Part shown: positions 1 through 11,639 of the stretch, one piece after another
How positions within the stretch are numbered: position 1 is the first letter of the stretch
How the letters are laid out: each line of letters starts with the position of its first letter
NCBI GenBank assembly: GCA_015179025.1
Contig: WHUX01000085.1
Location: 62,001-126,000 of the forward strand
Direction: 5' to 3'
DNA from: Terfezia claveryi
Lineage: Eukaryota > Ascomycota > Pezizomycetes > Pezizales > Pezizaceae
Length of the DNA stretch: 64,000 bases
The notes under the pieces: model-generated
What the model saw: only the letters and a program-made list of their open reading frames with translations
Told to the model about the DNA's origin: nothing
Database searches by the model: none
Made by a program: the position numbers and the translations under genes

Positions 1-1106
1 TACTGAACTATATATGTACATAGGGCGTGCCAACAATTTATAACTACAGGGACAACAATGAATGAGGACCTCGATATTCACGTCTCGAAGAATAGTAGGA
101 CTCATGGGAGAGAGAAACCCTTGGTCTACTGAATTCACAGGGTCTTTTTCTTTTTCGAACGAACTAGACCCGGATGCTACCATTATATTTAAGATAACGT
201 GAGAGGAGGTTCAGAGGCTGTTCAGTAGTCTAGTGGCTGAGAATTTAGAATTACTTGAAGAAATATCAAAAAAAAGCTCCCAATACTAAGATGACATCTT
301 GGATTGAAGTATACACAACCTCCGCTGGGTAAACTCTCCGGAATTTTTCATTGTTGTCATGGTTATTAGGTTGTGGAAGAACACATTAAGGCTTTCAGAT
401 TTCCTGGTGGGGCGGTTTTATATGAGTGGGTGTCTATAACTTTCCTACTGTTCTTTGTTTTGATAATGAGAACAATTCAAATTACAAGAGTGATCTCAAA
501 TGGTTATGATGATTCACGAAAATTAGCTATGGTCAAGGTTTGGCTGGTAGCGGTGGAGTTCGCGAAGTATTTGGATATCCATAGGCATGATAATTGGTTA
601 GACCCAATTATCTCTTAGATTCTACATGGCACTTATGGTAGGCCATTGCGAAAGATCCAATGGAAGGTTACCTTCAGATGGGGATATTAGTGTGGAAGAT
701 CGGCACTTATTTCTTTTGATGACTCCCAGATGGGTTATTGATGTTTGAAGTCGTTATTATTTAGAGAGATGAAACTTTGGGAAAGATGTCACTACACTGG
801 AGGTGAGTGCGTAAGTTAACTAGGAAGTTTTTATTGAGCTTAAACCCCTGATGTAACGAATGGTGAATCTACCCTGAAGCGTTTATGTGGTAGGGGTATC
901 GATCTCTTCGGGAATCCCTCCTCACTGCAGCTCTGTTTCCAGAGTACAATCTGCCGATGTCAAGCAAACCATACCCGTGGAAGGATGAATACCGTAATAT
1001 TCCTTGGTCTGGCGAAAAATGAAGAAGTACTGACAGACTACCAATGAACTCACAATAAATCTACACACCTGAGGTCCGCACAGCAATGACTGTACCGGCG
1101 TCACTG
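1..1106. other. No supported gene
   Basis: I see no convincing coding region, RNA gene or repeat here. Open frames are short, the longest (373-618) opens with GTG rather than ATG, and none has a recognisable motif. The end of the stretch is the 3' flank of the hydroxylase gene on the minus strand. Confidence 0.5.
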
Positions 1107-2279
1107 CTACTTACTGATGCCCGATAGGCCTCTGGGGTGATCAAGGCACTCAATCTCCGTGCCAAAAATTGCATCCATCCACCAAAATGGTGCAAAGTTT
1201 CCCCACCTCCTAGGCTTTCCTCTGAGGTCTACTGCGCTTTGGACCTGCCCCGCTCCACCACCAACCTCATGATGCAAGTCATGTCTCTTAAGCAGATTCC
1301 ACCGCGGTATAGTTTTTTGCGACGCTCCTGATCGCCCCCAAGGTATATTGATGCTTCCTGATTCGCATCCGTCCGTCAGCTTACTCTGGCCAACATTGCC
1401 GTCGATTTCCTTAATCCGGACAGGCTCCACTCCCCCGTGCACAACAACCGACCAAAATAAAACTCCGGACCACAAAATGTACCACTCGACTACATGGACT
1501 CCCTTAGTAACCCAGGGGAATCCAAAGTAGCCCAACCACGAGAAAGTCCCCGTTGCTGATCCTAGTCGTATATCTGTATATTTCCAAAACCACCCCATTC
1601 CCGCTAGAGGTGCCCAAATAGCCATCCAATTCATCAAGACCGCCTCCAACGGATGGACATAGTGAGCTGCAAGAGCGTTAGACTCCCGGTATTTATGATG
1701 CATGCTGTGAATATGCTTATAAATAGCGGGGGATGTATGGAATTTGCGGTGCACAAGGTATGTCAAAAAGTCGCCAAGTAGAACAGCAAAGATGGTATCG
1801 GCTGCTATTTTAGCGAGACTGGGAAAATTAACCGCAGAGTGTGTAAATGGTGAAGGTACAAGGGCAAGTACAAGGGCATAGGCTAAAATGATAAAGATGT
1901 GATTGAGGAGAACGGTGTTTAGCATTCTCCGGGTGGTGATATTGTGTGATGATGATGATGATGATGATGATGAATTTGAAGGTTTCGAGTGCGGGATTCG
2001 GCGGTACCGGAATGGTAACCACGTTGGTTTTGGAGGCGGATCGTCAGGGGAAGAATCGGGAAGATATGCGCGTAGACAGAATAAAATAGCCCCCGGAACG
2101 TAATAGAAGAGGAGCTGTACCTCCAGAGTACCGAGGAGTTCGGTACCTTGGGCAGTCAGCCCGAGGACTACACAGATGTAGTCATTGAGGGCAATTATGT
2201 GTCGCAGGTATATCAAGGCGGCTATAGGTATTGCAAGGAGGACGGTGGTAATTGTGAGAAATACAATCTGCGGTTGCAT
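1107..2279 (-). CDS. Fatty acid hydroxylase / sterol desaturase superfamily membrane enzyme
   Basis: The 390-residue frame starts with ATG at 2279. The family uses a di-iron centre held by histidine clusters to hydroxylate or desaturate lipids at the ER membrane; the substrate cannot be told here. Histidine motifs are visible in order: HRKFH (about 177-181), HSMHH (191-195), HYVHP (206-210) and HDLHH (333-337). Hydrophobic segments lie near 5-26, 120-142 and 155-175. A serine run near 102-111 is encoded by a plus-strand GAT trinucleotide microsatellite. Between the second and third clusters the frame contains unusual sequence (about 265-305), and another stretch follows HDLHHE before GNFAPFWWMDAIFGTE. 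Both places could hide short in-frame introns (for example an acceptor CAG just before the GSINIPWG segment), so the true protein may be about 330-360 aa. It is probably a functional single-copy gene; the exon model is uncertain. Confidence 0.8.
   Translation of the reverse strand: MQPQIVFLTITTVLLAIPIAALIYLRHIIALNDYICVVLGLTAQGTELLGTLEVQLLFYYVPGAILFCLRAYLPDSSPDDPPPKPTWLPFRYRRIPHSKPSNSSSSSSSSSHNITTRRMLNTVLLNHIFIILAYALVLALVPSPFTHSAVNFPSLAKIAADTIFAVLLGDFLTYLVHRKFHTSPAIYKHIHSMHHKYRESNALAAHYVHPLEAVLMNWMAIWAPLAGMGWFWKYTDIRLGSATGTFSWLGYFGFPWVTKGVHVVEWYILWSGVLFWSVVVHGGVEPVRIKEIDGNVGQSKLTDGCESGSINIPWGRSGASQKTIPRWNLLKRHDLHHEVGGGAGQVQSAVDLRGKPRRWGNFAPFWWMDAIFGTEIECLDHPRGLSGISK
1948..1974. repeat. GAT trinucleotide microsatellite inside the hydroxylase gene
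   Basis: A run of GAT units on the plus strand reads as a polyserine tract in the minus-strand hydroxylase. It lies in the loop between two membrane segments, so length variation should be tolerated. Confidence 0.85.
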
Positions 2280-2976
2280 CGTAATAGGGAGGTGAGGTGC
2301 ACTGGTAGGTAATTGGAGCTCCCTAGTTCTCTACGCCGGTATGCATATGTATCGGGGGGGGGTGAGGGGATACAATGCCCGTATGTCGGGGAATCTTGGC
2401 ATATACAGAACCGCACTGACTATAAATTACTGGTGAAACAGGCGACAGCCCTTGGAAATACACCTGCACATGTTTTCGTTATATGCTGTGTTAGCTTTCC
2501 TTTGACTATCTATTTCTCTGGAACACAGAAATGGAGCAAGTAATTAGAAATGAATTACATTTTTGGCTCAACTACACTGGTGGCCATACCCGTACTGGTA
2601 CCTTAGCCTGAAATTATCTAATAATAAAACTACAATACGTGCCTACTATTGCAATTATTCCTCCTTGATAACAGGATTATTATATAGTAATAATGGATTC
2701 AATACAGTTAGATTTCCCATTGCTATCGAATCTACTCACCTGGTCTGCCAAGATATCATAGTCACGTGTACTCCGTACCTCAGTCTCCTTAGTCACTCTG
2801 CAGCATCTCGTGTCTCGGCACCCCAACGACTCCCGCCTCCTCCACACTCACGACTGTGCATCTCCGGGGGAGCTCGTTATCATCTTCTCACTTTTAAAAT
2901 GACATGCGTTGCCTAATACTGATTGTTAAACTTATATTGTATCATCTCGTATCTGAAGTGAACGTTCTTTGCACTT
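2280..2976. other. Intergenic region between hydroxylase and kinase pseudogene
   Basis: It holds the presumed promoter of the minus-strand hydroxylase and the upstream flank of the plus-strand kinase pseudogene. No frame in it looks coding. A G run lies near 2355-2362. Confidence 0.4.
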
Positions 2977-5473
2977 TTGACTTTTGTGTCAGTCCTGTCA
3001 GCTACAGGTTTCGGTCTGGCTGCTCCCATGGGCTTGGTCCACGTGATGGCAAGTACACATAGCAGGCATGCTTCCCTCCCAAACGACGATATCTTACAGG
3101 ACAAGAATATACCCGCTCAACCCTCAGATCCACCAGTTACATTAGCTCTTTGCCCTGAAAAGAGGGCCGCCTCCCCTGAGGTTCCACCGCCCATAGGAGC
3201 AGTGCAAAGTGTACCAACAACATACCCTGTTTTTTTGCCATCGCTCGACACATATAAAACGCAAGGCATGCAGCATACTCCTTTCGCTCCTCTCCATGCA
3301 CGTTGGTTCCACAGGGAAACGACACCGCCTCGCCTCACAGGTGGTGCCTCTCCTAAAAGAGGAATTGAATGGACGATGGTTTTCCTATGGGAATTTCTTC
3401 ACGGACTTTGTACATCATGAGCCATGGGCCTTAAGTGATACCAAGCTGTCGATTTCCTGGCACTTCTATGCCGGGATACACAGACTAGAGGCATCGCTTA
3501 TGATTCAACAAGCGATAGTTATTGCTATATGCCACCAGGTTTTGCAGACACAGTGTTCTCGGCCTAGTTCTGTGATTTGGGGAATGCCATTCTTCGCGTG
3601 TCCCAGGCTACCTAATGCCAGTTTGAATAATCATTCGACTGCTACTAGTACCCTCCGTGCAACAATTCCCATGATTGGTGGCTGTTTATCGTTAGTCGAC
3701 CCTACCGCACAGTGCCCAAACAAACCCATGCAGGAGAATCTTCCTGGGTCACCGGATCTAGCTCAATCCCTCTACAGGCCAGGAGGGCTTTCCTGGGTCT
3801 CGTACCGTACCTCTGCTTTGCAGGACTTGGGAAACCCTTGGATTTGTCCAGACTTTGTCCTGACTAATAACTCAATTACTCCCACCTGGAGTATTCTCTT
3901 GGTTGTGGGCGAACATCACTCTGCCGGTAAGAATGAGGATGCCGGGAAACTTCAACCCGCTTCATGCGCGGAATAGGTTTTCATTGCGCAGCCATTCCGT
4001 ATGGCAACTATCGGCATCTTGACGTCAAACACGAGCACAACTCTGAGGCTTTGGAGATTTGACAGAGCTGCTGCAGTTGGCTCGCTGAAGTTGAATTATT
4101 CGTCGACTAACAGCAGTGGTTGTCTGGCCTCAGTTGTTCAATACCTGTATTCACTGGGCACAAGGCAATTACAAGCAACATGGTTCCATACCAGAAGCAT
4201 CATCGAACCTACAGAGGAGGAATTCGCCATAGAGAGGGTTTTGCTCAACAAACAGCTCTTCACCGCCGGAGGGATTGTGGGTCGTGGCACCTGTGTTTAG
4301 AAAGGCACCTTGCAGAAAACTGGCAGAGTTATCATAGTAAAATATAGCTAGCAGAGCACTAAACGCACCTCTGAGGCCAAAAACTACTCTGCTGCCCTCT
4401 CGCATGATGTTGTTGGGTTACCGGAGCTGTCTCCACGATTCATATGAGGACGTTTCTACTAGCGTACGCAGAGACATAATCCCCTGCACATGTCGTGATC
4501 CTCAAAATCCTACATCGGCCAAGAAGTCCGCTGCTGACGCATACACGTCATTTGCTATGGGCTGCAATCGCTCCTTCACCCGGCTCGTGCTGGGGACAGT
4601 CGGGAAGCAAATCTCCGATTCCTCACTCTCACCACTGGACATTGCCCATAGCCTACTTGCTGGCGTCATTGCTCATGCCTCGTTATTCTTCCAAGGTGGC
4701 ATTTTCCATCGAGATGTGTCAATAAACAACATCATCGCCATAACCTCCCAACTCGCTACAGTGCCTAGGACTCCTCCAACTATTCATGGGGAATTTATCT
4801 ATAGCCCTAGAACGGAGCTCTATGGTTTCCTTATTGACCTTGACTATGCTGTCATTGTAGCGGAGCAAGACACATCGGGAATACCTGAGCGAACGGGAAC
4901 ATAGCCGTTCATTGCTATCGCTATCCTGCAAGGTACAGTGACTCAAAATATAGACATGATTTGGAAAGCTTTCTGTATGTCCTCCTGTGGGTTGCATGTT
5001 ACCCAGTTGCCAACGCCAAATTATCACCAGAACCAGCACCCCCGGAGAATATCTGCCAGCGGGATCGATGGCTGCCTAATGACCCGCTAAATACCTGGGC
5101 CTCTGGGAGCGAGGCAATAGTTGCGTCGCTAAAGACGTCGAATATTGTCAGCCACGAAGATATTTTTGAGGAGTTGCTGGAGGTTTCGGCCAGGTTTTGA
5201 CACATTTAAGCTTGTAGCCAGAGCAATGAGGTTGGCGCTATGGAGTTGCACGATACAGGAATTTGTACCGTAGTGAGAGAGAGGAGCGAGAGAGAGGGGG
5301 ATACGGCTGGATTAGGGCAGGGCAGGAGGCAGAAGAAAAGTAGGACCCTGGATGCTGAGGACGTGAGAATTGGAGTCAGCAATTGGAAGGGCTTTTGTGA
5401 ATTTAGGGGTATTTTGGAAAGGTTGGCGAATGGGTTGGAAAGGGAAGTCACCGAGAATGGGCGAACCATGTGA
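2977..5473 (+). pseudogene. Decayed FunK1-type protein kinase, paralogue of the gene at 29683
   Basis: Fragments in two or three frames line up, in order, with the intact kinase at 29683-32279. The segment near 3320-3370 (ASQVVPLLKEEL) matches SQVQPLLRAEL. The segment 3840-4075 carries PDFVLT, LVVGEH and VFIAQPFR, all present in the intact copy. Segment 4620-4905 keeps the catalytic region HRDVSINN (intact copy HRDLSPNN) and LIDLDYA. Segment 4961-5200 carries ESFLYVLLWVACYP, and 5350-5400 carries VRIGVSNW. Breaks include an in-frame TAG at 3974, stops at 4298 and just after 4330, a TAG at 4902, and frame changes between the 3.0-3.4 kb, 4.40-4.90 kb and 4.96-5.2 kb pieces. The catalytic-loop proline has become isoleucine. 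This is a relic of duplication; no product is expected. Confidence 0.85.
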
Positions 5474-6017
5474 GGAATATTTCGTCAATAATTGAGCTTT
5501 GGGGTTAGTAGAATTGATACTGCTCTAGATGGGTCGTGCTCTAGCCATATCTTATATACTTGTATTGTTTTGATTATTAATTATTGAGGTGCTTTTTCAA
5601 CAGGGAAATATTTGGATGCTAGTCCGTAGACTAGATGTGTACATGATATCATACCATTGTAATTCCATTAAAATTACACATAACTTTATATATGTATCAT
5701 CACCGCCACTAGATTTATCAAACTTCAGCACACTTACCCTACCTTACGTATATATCGTCCGCATGTACTGCCAGGGTATGTAGGGTAGGGGAGTCCATCA
5801 TGCAACGTATTTGAAAATAAAGTAAAAGCTAGGGATACACTGCCATCGTCAAATACTATACTGCGTCCCATTCATCACCATCCTCCTCTTGGATCCATAT
5901 GGGACGATCTAGGTCCTCCCAATCCTTCGCACTTTACATGACTTCCCGATTTTATGGAGCCATTGTTTCTGGGTTCCTTTGTCAGTTCTCAGCCATGTGT
6001 ATGCTAAGTTGAAGTTC
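5474..6017. other. Intergenic region, no gene seen
   Basis: Short frames only, moderately AT-rich, no motif or RNA gene recognised. Confidence 0.4.
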
Positions 6018-6319
6018 CAGTGTTCTCAACCGGCCAGGCCGCCGACCAGGCCGCCTGGAGCCTGGCCTGGGGGCCGAGGTCTGTGCGGGCCTGAAACCGC
6101 CTGGGGCGGCCCCGGCCTGACTTTGAGAAGGCCTGAATAGCCTGGACCGGCCCCAGGCTGGCCCAGGCTATTCAGGCCGTAAACAGGCCGTCCAGGCTAT
6201 TCAGGCTATTCAGGCGGCCTGCCTTATTCAGGCCGCCTGGACCGGCCCAGGCCTTCATATCAGGCCGGCCTGCCTTAGAGTGGCCCAGGCCGGCCTGGCC
6301 TGGCCTGTTGAGAACACTG
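6018..6319. repeat. GC-rich GGCCTGG repeat element with terminal inverted repeats
   Basis: The 302-bp block begins CAGTGTTCTCAAC and ends with its reverse complement GTTGAGAACACTG. The interior is a dense mosaic of GGCC, CAGGCC and GCCTGAATAGCCTGG words in both orientations, able to form many hairpins. Related sequence occurs at 32425-32590 (same start AGTGTTCTCAAC) and around 38880-38900/45547-45665. I found no clear target-site duplication (left flank TGAAGTTC, right flank AATTATTA). It may be a non-autonomous DNA element; the family is unknown to me. Confidence 0.7.
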
Positions 6320-6968
6320 AATTATTATTATTATTATGGCAACAGAGCTGCAAACTCGTGATGATTCTGAATGAGGCAGTTCGATCTATACATATTACCC
6401 AATGTGGGAATCTCCACTACGCACATGGAATTTTGCCCTCTGTACACCTGTATATATCGTGGCCAACGCAGCTTAGAAGGTGGGGCCATCGGGAGGTAGG
6501 CACAGCTATCTTCGTCCACTTTTGTCCAGTATGCTCACCCTGCTACCCTAGGTCCGATGGTACGGAGGGCATATCACCCATGTCCTGTCGTACCAGCCAC
6601 GGATTTTTTTTTTTTTTTTTTAAATACTTAGTACTCCTATGCAGCCCCGTTAGGGGGGCTATGAGGAGCCACACGGAAGCCCGGTGGATTCAAGGGAGAG
6701 GCAAGTTAATCTGCCAACCCCGCGCAAACTAAATACAAGAAGTTGGAAGAGGCCCCATGCTGTCATTAACGGACTAGCCGATGACCCGAAGGCCTGACTG
6801 GGTCTCGACCATAGCTGTATGGACAAGAAGAACTCGCACGTACTGAAAGGACTAACTGGTGGGCCAAAGGGAAATATAACATGTGAACTAGAATGAGACA
6901 TGTGAACTGGAATAAGGAGACTCGTAAAATCGTGAATAACTTCTTCTGGGACTGTCGACCCAATCCCC

Positions 6969-7634
6969 TTAGGTGAACTCGCGGAATAACAAACCGAAGA
7001 AAACCTCCGTGGCCTCAAATACCTCTTCACCCTCTTTTCTCCAATCCGGCTTGTCGAGCTCTTCCCAGCTGCTCTTCTCCCCTAAGAGGACTCTGCGGGG
7101 GCGGTCGAAGCGTGGGCATTGGAAAACAATGTGTTCTCCTGTTTCGGTGGGATGTCCGCATGTGCATCCTGCTGAGTTCGCCTTGCCTATGTGGTGGAGC
7201 CAGCTCTTCTGTGGGCCTCTGTTAGTCCGTAGCCAAGTGTAGGCCGATAGGGCTTGCCGGTTCCATTCCACTCTTCTGATCCCATAACTGGCTCTGGTTC
7301 TCGCCACCTTGCAGGTGGCTCTGGAGGATGTACGGAGCCCCCCTTCTGTTACCATGCGTAACTGGCCTGTAAAGTCCCCCAAATGTGACTGTAGGTTTGC
7401 GATCCGGTCTGCCTTCTCATTGCCTGGGATGCCTAGGTGGCCCCTGACCCAAGATATTTGCGTGTCCCTGTGTGGATTGCCTGTCAAGAGGGACTTGATT
7501 CTCTTTTCGATGCCTGATCTGGGGGGGAAACCTAAACTCATGTTGCGGACTGTTTGGATCGCTGCTTGGGAGTCTGACAAGATAGCCAACATGTCCGAGT
7601 CTTCCTTGTGGAGAGCTAGTTGCATAGCGAACAT
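6969..7634 (-). pseudogene. LINE RNase H domain and C-terminal cysteine/histidine tail
   Basis: The 221-residue frame shows RNase H features: ILSDSQAAIQTV near the start, then SWVRGHLGIPGNEKADRIA with the conserved His and Asp. It ends with CTCGHPTETGEHIVFQCP, the CCHC-type tail seen after RNase H in fungal Tad1/I-clade LINEs. It is the C-terminal end of ORF2 and the least decayed part of the element. The rest of the protein upstream (7640-8520) is broken by stops and frame changes. Confidence 0.85.
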
Positions 7635-8229
7635 TTCGCTATCCGCTACTGTGGCCTGGTCTCCTAAAAAGCCTCCGTAGTCCTCGGGGTTACCTCCTGT
7701 CCGGTCCTCGCTGTGGACACCACTTGCTACTATACCTTTCCGTCCGGTGCCATCCGTGTAATAGGTCCTCCAGCCTTCTTCCTGGATAGAACCTATTCCC
7801 GCTGCCCAGGGGCCCAGTTGCTTGGAGGACTCGGTCCTATTCTCTGTAAATTAATGGGAAGGTTGTTGTATCCTCTATTTCGCCCCATGATAGCTCGTGT
7901 AGGTCTGCTCCACTTATGAAGAAGGCTCCTGAGATTGGAGTCCTCATTCGGTGTGGGTCATTACTGATTTGTCATAATGTATCCCCTTCAATGTAGGCTT
8001 TTATCTGCCGGTCACCTGTCCTAATTGCTCTTGCGGCCCAGCAGCGCTTCATGTCCTCTATTTTGTCCTGTAGGGGCTCGACATTGGAGATCCAGCCTAA
8101 CGCCTAGTGGCTCGAGCTGTGATATCCTCCTGTGATTTTCCGTAAAGCTTGGTACTCCAGGTGTCGCATTGGTGATAAGAGCTGCTGGTGTTGCAGATTC
8201 CATAGCTCTACTCCCTACGTAAAGATGCT

Positions 8230-8511
8230 TTATATGCATCTGGTGTATAGGGATCTTAAAGCCAATAGACTCATGCCTCCGTTCTGGTTGCCTAGGCTCA
8301 TTAGAACCTTTAATACGCTTGCTGCCTTAGAGGTCCTTTGTCTGATGTGGGTCTTCCATGAGAAGTTGCTCAATACCATGATTCCCAGAGTTTGGCAGTG
8401 TTTTACTTTGCCTTTATTATAGAAGTCTAATCTAGACTCTTTACTTGTATCCCATTGGAGTTCGTCCTCTTCTGCTACTATCTCGAGTGTATTATTAAGT
8501 TGTTTGACCAA
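8230..8511 (-). pseudogene. LINE reverse transcriptase thumb/connection fragment
   Basis: The frame contains LGIMVLSNFSWKTHI, which matches the LGV-D--LSWK-HI motif that follows the RT catalytic core in LINEs, then an RSLYTRCI segment. Further up the element the minus strand reads RVP-stop-GNFLSPV near 8735, the RT GxPQGSxLSP motif with Gln turned into a stop by CAA-to-TAA, and SKLLEKLIANKLQ near 9085. Confidence 0.8.
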
Positions 8512-10342
8512 CTTGTCATGTGCCTTAGTACTAAGACTGCTAATTATTAAGGGGTTAATATTGTCAACATATAAGAATAGCTGAATATTGTAGGATAAGG
8601 GTTTTGCAATCTTTGCTGCTAATGTCTTTGTTTCTACATTTCTAGGGGTGGTTGTTTATTGGATGCCTAAGTAAGATACTATTGCCTTTTTAAGAGTATT
8701 ACCTATATTTATGAGTTATAAGACTGGTGAGAGAAAGTTGCCTTAGGGGACTCTCTGGTTTATACAACCTTTATCTCTTGTCTAGCTATCCTAAAGGATA
8801 AGGAAGGAGCAAAGTTGTAGAAATCTATTGATGAACTGAATTATCCTGTATAATGTATAGGTATTTTAGAAGATGTTTAAAACTTTGTTGGTTCTTACAT
8901 TATTAAATATGGAGACTATATCTTTACCTAGTAGAGTAGCCTTATTGCCCTCTTATATTGCCTTTTCTACTATTGAGATTGTTAGCATCATTATATCCAT
9001 AGCTGATCTGCCTTTTCATAAGCTATAGTATAGAGAGTAGAAGAGTCTAGTTAGGTATTGTAGTTTATTAGCTATTAACTTCTCTAAGAGTTTGCTAACT
9101 ATATTAAATAAGACTATTAGTCTCTATCCTTTGACTTTTGAGTAATTTTTTTCTAGTTTTAGTATCATAATTATAGAGAAGTTTCTTTATAATTTCAGAG
9201 CTACTCTTGTACCCTCTATTACTCTAGCTATATCATTGATAAGTACTATACCTAGCTATATATCCTTGATTAGTTTGATAAGATGGTAGGAAATAAGATT
9301 TAAGCTTGAAGCTAAGGAATTTAATATTTTATTTAAAGCTTATAGTACTTTGTGTATTATTAACTATTTTGTAGCCTAATAACCTATTAGGAATTTAATA
9401 ATTGTTATAGTGGTATTAGGTATAGTGGGTTGTTTTTTAACTATTAGGTAGTATTTCTGAAAGACTTATAGCTTATCTTAATCATTTAAAAGAGGCTTCT
9501 TTTCTTTATTAACTAAGTCTCCTATTATTAAAGTGAACTTGAATAGATCCTTTACTATTTTGGTGATATCCTATAAGTGTCTTTGGCCTTGCTCTTTTAG
9601 AAACTTCTTCTAGTATATTTGTTTCTTTTTCCTCACTAGTTTTTTAAACCCATACTTCTCTTCTTAGTAGTATTTACCTTCTTTCTTACTTGCCTGTCTT
9701 ATTTTTTCTAACTAAAACTATACCTTTAAGTTCCACCACTTTTTACTATATTGTAATACTTGTTTTATAATAAAGTATTCCTAAACTAACTTTTTTAGAC
9801 TCTTAAATGCTTTTTCAAAGTAGATAGATATGGTATATACTTTCTTTTTATTCCTCTCTAGATATTTATCCTACCAATTCTAGTTAATACTTGTATATTA
9901 TCAAACTTCTAGTATGTTAGCATAGGTATAACTTGAGATGATAGTATAATTAGAGCCAATCTATAAGAGAAGTAGGTAGAATTCTTCTTAGGAAATGTTA
10001 GCACTCTTGAAGACTAGATCTAGGAGACTTTTGCTAAAACTCTATTAAAATAAGCATATATAGTAGTAGACTATTTAAGTAAGCTAGTTAGAATCTATCT
10101 AATCTTGTACTATATATCTACAATTTATTAACTAGCCTTCCTATAATAGATGATATGAATTAAAATCTATTATTATTAGTAAGTAGGTATCGATTAATAT
10201 TTTATTGAGATCTGACTCAAATACTGTAGTTGAGTTTTTCTTATTGAAATATATTACTATTACTGTTATTAAGCCAAGTTTTGTTCAAATAATATTGTAG
10301 CTAATATTCTAGCAAGAGGCTTTAGAATATTTGTTAGCTATG
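8512..10342 (-). pseudogene. Degenerate LINE reverse transcriptase and endonuclease core, AT-rich
   Basis: No long frame survives, but minus-strand translation gives RT motifs (see 8735 and 9085) and, at about 10140-10190, DFNSYHLL followed by a stop. That is the endonuclease GDFNAHHPLW motif altered by transitions only (Ala to Ser, His to Tyr, Pro to Leu, Trp to stop). TA dinucleotides are very frequent and CG nearly absent, as expected after RIP-like mutation. Confidence 0.7.
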
Positions 10343-11393
10343 TATAGAGGACTCTAGATTCAAACATACTAGATACAAGTATATATTAGTTACAAGCATA
10401 TATTTACTAGTTCTATATAGTAAATAAGTATATTTTGGATACAAGAATATTCTTATTTTTTCTGCTTAGTTACTATATATATGCTTGTATTAAGAGAAGC
10501 TCTAAACTATAAATAGGTACTTATTAATATAAAAACACTCTAACTAGACTAAAATCATCTTATAATATTATATCTTTAAAGACAATATATATAACTATAT
10601 ATTATAACAATAATAATAGTGTTTTCTTCTAAACCTTCTAATATTCAGTAGTATTAGGAATGATTGGAGCTTAAGTATTAAGCCATAAAGACATATACCA
10701 AAGAAAATCTACAGAAAATCTTAAGTCGACTTGAGGATATATAGCTCTTATATATATTAAAGGATTACTTTTATTTTCTCTTCAAGCTAATCTAGTAGCT
10801 AATATTAGGAAGCTATAAAATATTCTATAGTAAGAGAAAAAATATATAAAGACTTTAGAAATTTAATAAAAGATCAATCACTTTCTAGTACCTTCAGAGA
10901 GTACTCCTACTACCTCCTCTCCTTAATATTCTAGCCTTTATAATTACTCTTATTTAGCTATTTGTTGTTTGTATACTCTATTTATATTGGTAAGTCTATT
11001 CTATAATATCTCCTATTGCTAGATAGTGCTATTCTATAGTTACTTATTTTCTTTTGCTATAAGTATATATTGGTTACAAGTATACTTTTCTTAATCTAAA
11101 CAATATACTTGTATATCAGGAAAGATTTTAATTTCAAAAAGTTTGCCTCCTCATAGCATTAAGTAGTATTGAGTAGCATCTAGTAGCAATAAGTGGCATT
11201 TAGTAGCATCCAGATGTCTTCAGTGGCATTTAAGAAATATGTTTCAGGATTTGTTTAGATACTACTAGAGATACCTAAATGCTACTAAATGCCACTCAAT
11301 GCCACTCAATGCCACTCGATACTACCTGATGCTATTAAAAGGCATAAGAGCCATTCTAAAAATCTTTCCTAATATATCGAGAGTCCTCTATAT
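10343..11393. mobile_element. Candidate TIR element inserted in the LINE endonuclease
   Basis: The left end TATAGAGGACTCTAGA (10343-10358) is matched in inverted orientation by TCGAGAGTCCTCTATA (11378-11393), with one mismatch. The LINE endonuclease reads up to about 11394 on one side and resumes below 10342 on the other, so this 1051-bp stretch is an insertion. It is AT-rich, has no recognisable transposase, and contains a separate hairpin at 11153-11335. It is probably a non-autonomous DNA transposon, decayed with its host. The target duplication is not clear. Confidence 0.55.
11153..11335. repeat. Imperfect hairpin of GTGGCATT/GTAGCAT repeats
   Basis: Arm 11153-11209 and arm 11279-11335 are 57-nt inverted copies (about 80% by eye) around a 69-nt loop. 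Each arm is built of short tandem words of the type GAGTGGCATT or TAGTAGCAT, about 10-11 bp apart. Confidence 0.7.
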
Positions 11394-11629
11394 CCTATAA
11401 TCCTCCTATATTTATAAAGGGTAAAAATGCACCTAAAACTTAGGTAGTTGGTTATTTGTTGACCTTCTGGAGTCTTATAGATGATTAGTTCTTCTATGAA
11501 TATGATATTTGCCTCCTTGTTACTTTCAAAGATAGTATAGGTATTAGTCCTGCTATTATTAATATTATAATAAGAAATAAGAAACCTCCCCTTTCTTCCT
11601 TTATAAGTTTTGAAGGATCTAAAATTCAT
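11369..11629 (-). pseudogene. LINE endonuclease N-terminal fragment
   Basis: The frame carries NINNSRTNTYTIFESNKEA followed by NIIFIEELIIYKTPEGQQIT. This resembles the start of LINE EEP endonucleases, in which a line such as AD-IFIQEPWIY follows the first strand. The last roughly 9 codons run into the TIR element at 11393, so the domain is cut there. The start codon is not determinable. Confidence 0.65.
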
Positions 11630-11639
11630 TAGTTAGTTG

